This document shows positions 58,581 through 64,000 of a stretch of DNA of 64,000 bases, piece after piece. Under the pieces are notes generated by a model. That model was not told where the DNA came from. It saw only the letters and a program-made list of their open reading frames with translations, and searched no databases. Position numbers and translations under genes: made by a program. Source of the stretch: Enoplolaimus lenunculus (taxonomy: Eukaryota; Nematoda; Enoplea; Enoplida; Thoracostomopsidae); NCBI GenBank assembly GCA_030248215.1, contig JASANG010002500.1, positions 1-64,000 on the forward strand, in the 5' to 3' direction. The first letter of the stretch is position 1, and the number at the start of each line of letters is the position of its first letter.

Positions 58581-59127
58581 CTGAAAACAAAAAGTATTCG
58601 TTTGACAGCGCAGTCGAATCCAAGTTGCGCGGTATATCCCGGTCTAAGGCCCTCAACAATAATCAAAACTAAGATTGTGTATAAAATTTAACGCTAAAAT
58701 GGTGTTCTGATTCTCGCTTGTTTTACTAGCGAGTTAGTTTTCTTTCACTATTATATCTTCCGTCCCACCAACATTTTAAAAATTTCTGAATCCGCCACTG
58801 ATTGTCAGTACGTTGGATTAATTAAATTAAAACATTTTTCAGCGGAGGCTTAAAACTTTCAACCCTAGAAAAGTCAACAGTTTTGAACAAGCTTTTTCCT
58901 TGATTCTTAAATTAATATCAATACGTCAAAAATTAGTTTAATTCTTTTACAAACAGAACTGTTCACTTTCCTCGCATTTACGCTTACGATTAGGCTTAGA
59001 TTTAGGCAAAGGCTTAAATACGTCAATGCCTTTATCTAAGCATGGAAGAAGTGTACAAGAGCTAGAAATTGGACAGCTCAATCATTCATTACACGTTGAC
59101 AAAGTTTTAAGCACTGACAAAATTCAC

Positions 59128-59422
59128 ATTTAAAAATACGGACTTCAAAACGGAAACTATATGTACCATCGGGTCTATTGAGAAACAAATTAAACGTATG
59201 ATGAAATACTACTAAATTCCAATTGGTCAACGGTTCACGGCCGGAGCTTGAAGCGCGGCCATTCGCATCACGATGAACGCCTAACGATGGGCTCTCATTG
59301 GCTGGCGTACTACGATAAAGTTCTGATAAAAATATTGTTTCTAACCAATTAGCAGGCTGAATAGCCATTGCGTTCAATATCAAACAATTATGTACCACGG
59401 TAATGCTAAGCAAATCATAAAG
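59128..59422 (-). CDS. Unassigned open exon-like segment
   Basis: On the minus strand a frame of 98 codons stays open from an acceptor-like site (gctaatttag at 59423 upward) to a possible donor gtgaat at 59127. It reads LYDLLSITVVHNC, NWLETIFLSELYRS, SPSLGVHRDANGRASSSG, NWNLVVFHHTFNLFLN, RPDGTYSFRFEVRIFK. Composition looks coding (balanced, aromatic-rich), and its exit phase would fit the first neuroglian Ig exon, but neuroglian proteins have nothing similar at this place. It might belong to another gene. I do not recognise a domain. Confidence 0.3.
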
Positions 59423-61717
59423 CTAAATTAGCAAATACCTATTACTATAAATCAGTACACTACGTATACATCCCAAATATATCTGATGTATTCAGAAAAA
59501 ATAGCGATTCTTACCACGGTACACACTTCACGATTATGCCGTTTACAACAGTGTCAGTTCAACCATGAAAAAACCCAAAAACGAATTCCTTCGGGCCCGT
59601 AACAAACACGGCCAGAGAAGCTCAGACCCTGGATGGATTTTGGCCCTCCTTATCAACCGTGCTTTTAAGTCCTCAAAAACCCATGTATGCCCCTCCTGTA
59701 AGCGTCCAGCTCCCCCGAGCAAAGTTTGCCGGCTACGGGCATGCTGCTACAGTTTCCCTCTGTACCCCAGTAGATATATAGCGTTAAAATTTTGGAAATT
59801 CACAGCTGCATCAGCATATTTAAAATTTTCTCCACTGGAACCCCGTTTGCACCCTCAAATCTAATATTCTCGCGGCGACCGCATTTGCTTCACTCGAAAA
59901 TTAGCTTAGAAAGCGAACCCAATTAATTTCAAAGCCAAAACTCGACCATAAAATGTCATATGCATGAAAAACTCTTTAACATTAATTAACTAAAAAAGGT
60001 CCAAACAAACCGTATTAGTGTTCATTTTAAATGTTCAGAGGTACACGCCGATTAAAAAGAGTTCTATTAAATAATATTTTCAAAATCAATGGGGGCATGT
60101 TCTTAATTTATTCTTCTTACTGCAACCCCGCTACAAATACATATATTGTAGAAAACGAAAAGTAACCCTAAGTATGCTTCATTTCTCACTTTCTCACGGG
60201 TGTAAAATTACCCACGGAGCAATTAGAACTATATTTTCATCCTGAACAGATCAGCCAGCTGGTATATACTTTCGTTAGAACCTAAACCAGTTTCGTTCTT
60301 GTAAGATGCATCATTGAACTTGCCAGTTCCAAAAAAATGTTTGCGCATTTGAGTTTCTCAAAAGTTCCCGTGGGCCTGATTTTATATTTCACACCAAATA
60401 AGAATTTTTAAGAAATTTCATTTTTTTTGACGATGAACAGGGTTGTCCAAATACGTTTTCAGTTTGCAACAAAAAAGCCACGTTGTAAATTTTGGAAAAA
60501 CGTAATCTCGTTTTGCAAAATCCTCGCTATGCCCATGGTTCCAAATAGGACCGGAAAAAGTTTTTCGTAAAAAATCCGCGAAGCGAATAAATATTTTACC
60601 ATTCGGGGCGGTTTGTCGTGCTGAATGGAATGGTATTAGCTTTATCGCTATTCGACTGTTAGCAAACGACTACCGAGTTTATGGTCTATTAACTATTTGG
60701 CATCCTAACAACTGTTATGGAAACCGCCATATCAGGTATTTGATTACAACTCGCGTGAATCAGTGAAATGGACTCAGTGCGATTAACTGTGCGTTGAATA
60801 ATTATAAAATATGAAACTTTTTGAAAACAAGTTTTGTTGGTCCCAAAAGGGACCTTAAGATGTTAAATATTTAATTTGTCAAAAATTCAAATTTGAGAAC
60901 CCAAATGAGCAATGATTGGGGGCGTCACGAGAAGCTTAAATAAGCAAAATTTTTTAAAATCCGACCAATTCCGGGCAAATATCGTGCATGAAGATAACGG
61001 AATACATCGTGCGGGAAAGACACGGAAAATACCATTTTCGTTTCCGGACAACAAACTTAACAGGTTTCGAACCTTAAGGTAGGTAAGGGTAGCGAATGTT
61101 TTTACTTTTATAAACTGCCTAATTTTTAAAATTCAATTTTTTCCTGTAGAAGTATAAGAGACCGCAAGTCTAAGCCAGTTTTGGATCAGGCAACCCCAAC
61201 TCCACAAATTTATTATTCCGTTTGGATATAAATCGATATATCGCATTTAACATAAATTTATTTAAAAGAAAATTTTTTCTCAAAAAAATTTAGAACAACT
61301 GTGACACAATTAACTTCCATATGCAACACGTACCACCACATGACGATATATCTACTAAATTTCGAACCAACGAATGCCGAGCATCAAAATTTAGCATATT
61401 TTTTACATTCCATTTCTTAAATTATTGTGCAAATTCCGAGATCTTCAACAAGTGTAGTTCCCTCGTTTTAAAACCCATTACATAGTAACCGGTGATATTT
61501 GCTATATAGATACATTTGATAAATACAGCTCATAACATTAACCGGATCATTACGTAACGCCATCGCACGTTAATACAAAATTTGAGAGGAAAAAAACTAT
61601 CAGCAAAACATTTTGAAATTTTGAAAAATGTTTAAAAATGATAACTAATTTTAATCAGTTGCTCTCATACAAAACAGAGAACCATATTTTTACAATTTGT
61701 CGTCGTAATTTTTTCAG

Positions 61718-61945
61718 AGTTTCTTAGATTTGGCATATTTTACATATATATTGACTCATCTGACAGTTATTCTTCAAATACTTTGTCAGATAATTTCTAC
61801 GTACGTCAGCGTACAAAGAGGTGGAGCAACGGAGCCGAGTGCTGAATCTGTAATCATTCCAGGGAAACACAAACAATGCTCAATTGAACTATTGTTAACT
61901 AATTTCCTCAGTACCTCACTGCATGCATATATTCGCCTAAATTAA
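61718..61945 (+). CDS. Unassigned open exon-like segment with hydrophobic start
   Basis: After a good acceptor (aattttttcag at 61717) the frame is open for 75 codons to a TAA near 61943: SFLDLAYFTYILTHLTVILQ, ILCQIISTYVSVQRGG, then ATEPSAESVIIPGKHKQC. A hydrophobic stretch followed by a polar region resembles a secreted or membrane protein exon. No methionine precedes the hydrophobic part and no neighbouring exon was found, so this may be chance. Confidence 0.2.
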   Translation, partial: SFLDLAYFTYILTHLTVILQILCQIISTYVSVQRGGATEPSAESVIIPGKHKQCSIELLLTNFLSTSLHAYIRLN

Positions 61946-64000
61946 TGTTAATTATTTATCAAACTAAATTTATGTCCAAAATTATACAAGTTTGGAAAAT
62001 CTGCCAATCTGCGGTTCCCACAACTTCTTCTGCTGGATATTACACCCGTAAAACTCAACATTCTGAGAAAGTCGCTTTTATGAAATAAGGCCATCAAAAT
62101 TTATATAAGATTATACGGACCCGTAGCCAGAGGGAGGCCACGAGGAAGGCTCAGCCACCATGGAAGAATTTTGCGACGCCTAGAAAATTTTCAACCGCGC
62201 GCTTGTAAGTCACCGAAAACTCTTGTATGCCCTTCCTGAAATATGTGTAGCTGTGCTTGCAAGGCGAGCTGGCTACGCGAATGAGACTATAGTGTAGGCG
62301 GTAAAACGAATAGTTTCAAAATTTCAATTTAGGCATAGAATGATGAGAAATCGTAAAAAAAACTTTGCGCATATATACGTAATTATATACCATATATTGA
62401 GAATCCAGTGGTCAATCCTTGAACAAACCACAGAAGCGATGAAAAAATAACAGTTTTCACTATTAAAAACACTTCGAAATGGAAACGTTCAACTTTCCAA
62501 GCGATTTAAAATGCAACAAAAACTTTATTACCTCGTTTTTACAGACAAAGTCATAAAATTTAGCAATAATCGTCGCGTTTTTATTTACCGATTCATATCG
62601 CGTCTCTCTGCTGCTCAGGTGTGTTAATATTTTATGCTATAAACATACGTTTGAATTTAAATGTTAAAAAGAAAAATTCACACTTATATATTGTAATAAT
62701 TTCTATAATAAACAAATTTATATAAACCTCGAGAAAATTTCGGCTCATCCCACGTATAATGAGTCTTTTAGTAAGAGCTGCGTTGGAATCTAAGATAATT
62801 TTTGGTTATTCCATATTTTATGATGTCCAACAAAGCATGAAGAATAGCAACAAAATCGAAATGGATCAGCTAAAATTTTCACCCTGCGATATCGTTTAAT
62901 GTTTCCCCTCCTAACGATTTAGAGTACGCAAGGGTTCAAAGTCTTGAATACAGCAAAGCAGAAAATAGCATTGTAGAAATGTAATCGTATAACCAAATGT
63001 TCGTTAATCACCAAAGTAACTTCGTAGATGCGTGCCCGTACGGAGCACAGTAGTCTCTCACAGGGACGTGCACTAAATTCCCGCGAAGCATATATATTTA
63101 CGTAGCTAATATCCTTATCAATACAATAATTCTTATTCCACAAACGTCAAGTGTTACTCGGCGTATAAAATCCTTAAAATGTGTAAATTTAAAAGTTTTT
63201 GATTTAGGTATATCCTGAAAATAATACAAAATGTATTTCAAGAATTGTCTAAAATCCGTCACTCTTTTACTTTACAAAGCTTGGGCTCTACTAAAGTTTG
63301 CAATCGGGTTTTGAGATTTAGATTAGACTAAGCATATCATTCAACTTTAAACTTGGGCTCGAAGGAAAACTATGATGAGTTATTTTACACTTTTTAAAAA
63401 ATAAAATTTGCGACCTTCAAGTTCGACACATTACGTTTACAAATATTGTAAAATTCACTAAAATAAACACAATTAAAATCAAAAAGTTTGTTTTTTTGTT
63501 ACAGAATTGTGTTCAATTTCACAAACAAATGTTTTAACCATAAAAATCGAAACAATAAAAACCAATAGTTTTATTCAAAAATTCAATCGTAGAACTTACA
63601 GTTGCAATTTATGCATTATTAATATAGCAAAGAATTAATTCATATGAATAAATAGCCTTACAAGTCGAATTAATTTAGCAGCACTGGCTGGATTGATTAT
63701 ATATAGGTATATAAATTATGTTTGATATCCTTGCTGTCGTCTGCGAATTATTCAATGTAATTTCATGTCAAGAACCAGAATAGAAATTATATTGTTTTGC
63801 AAATACTTGCAGCTGCAAGTTACTTGTACAAGTTGCACGTACAAGGTTTTGCTGCAAAGACTAGAATGTGTAAATAGGGCTTAATTGAGTTGTTGCGTGC
63901 TTGTTTTACAGAAGTTTTCGATTTTGAACGCCATTAGGTTTGTGAACTTCAAAACGCAGAAAGGTAAGGATTTTTCCTAAGCCTAAGTATAAATATGATG

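Larger units (their letters stand above)
58581..64000. other. Region upstream of the neuroglian Ig exons, no assigned gene
   Basis: The neuroglian signal-peptide exon and promoter should lie here on the minus strand, but I cannot identify them. Two open segments flanked by splice-like signals are listed separately (59128-59422 minus, 61718-61945 plus). A GC-rich repeat of one family appears twice (about 59600-59760 and 62119-62280), sharing tatgcccctcctg/tatgcccttcctg and ggctac; the second has ends CGTAGCCAG and CTGGCTACG. From 62290 to 64000 the DNA is AT-rich with no recognised gene; a TTAGGC-type fragment lies at the extreme right. Confidence 0.45.

Overview
The window is eukaryotic, AT-rich genomic DNA from an animal. 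Every gene is split into many small exons with GT-AG introns, and the gene set (Cys-loop acetylcholine receptor, EXT2 heparan sulfate polymerase, L1/neuroglian adhesion molecule, costars-domain protein) is bilaterian. I read it as an invertebrate, probably a protostome. Many dispersed elements are built from the hexamer TTAGGC, the telomere unit of nematodes, but this is only a weak lineage hint. No LTR retroelement, Polinton or LINE was recognised.

Layout. (1) 309-10075, + strand: a nicotinic acetylcholine receptor alpha subunit, alpha7-like, 11 exons, lacking only its signal-peptide exon, which lies off the left edge. (2) 10076-13381: no recognised gene. (3) 13382-15773, +: a three-exon costars-domain (ABRA-like) gene of 277 codons. 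(4) 15774-21303: repeat-rich spacer with a nested foldback element and a long palindrome. (5) 21304-33829, +: EXT2, 16 exons, 759 codons. (6) 33830-38426: spacer between convergent genes, full of miniature inverted-repeat elements (MITEs). (7) 38427-58580, - strand: a neuroglian/L1CAM-family gene, 27 exons giving six Ig domains, five FNIII domains, one transmembrane helix and an ankyrin-binding FIGQY tail; its signal-peptide exon was not found. (8) 58581-64000: one or two orphan open segments and repeats.

All exon joins were made by hand from splice signals, reading-frame phase and family similarity. Phases agree at every junction and total lengths are multiples of three, which strongly supports the models. 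The genes are not a pathway unit. Receptor, heparan sulfate synthesis and neuroglian are all linked to neural development or signalling, but nothing here shows shared control.

The most notable points are: a neuroglian terminal intron that splits the FIGQY codons so that splicing versus retention gives two different tails; a palindromic element carrying a tRNA-Gly-like sequence; a 1.8 kb foldback element inserted into an older hAT-like MITE, with an uninterrupted relative elsewhere in the window; a receptor pore with methionine at the gate position; and receptor exon lengths that match the vertebrate CHRNA7 gene base for base.
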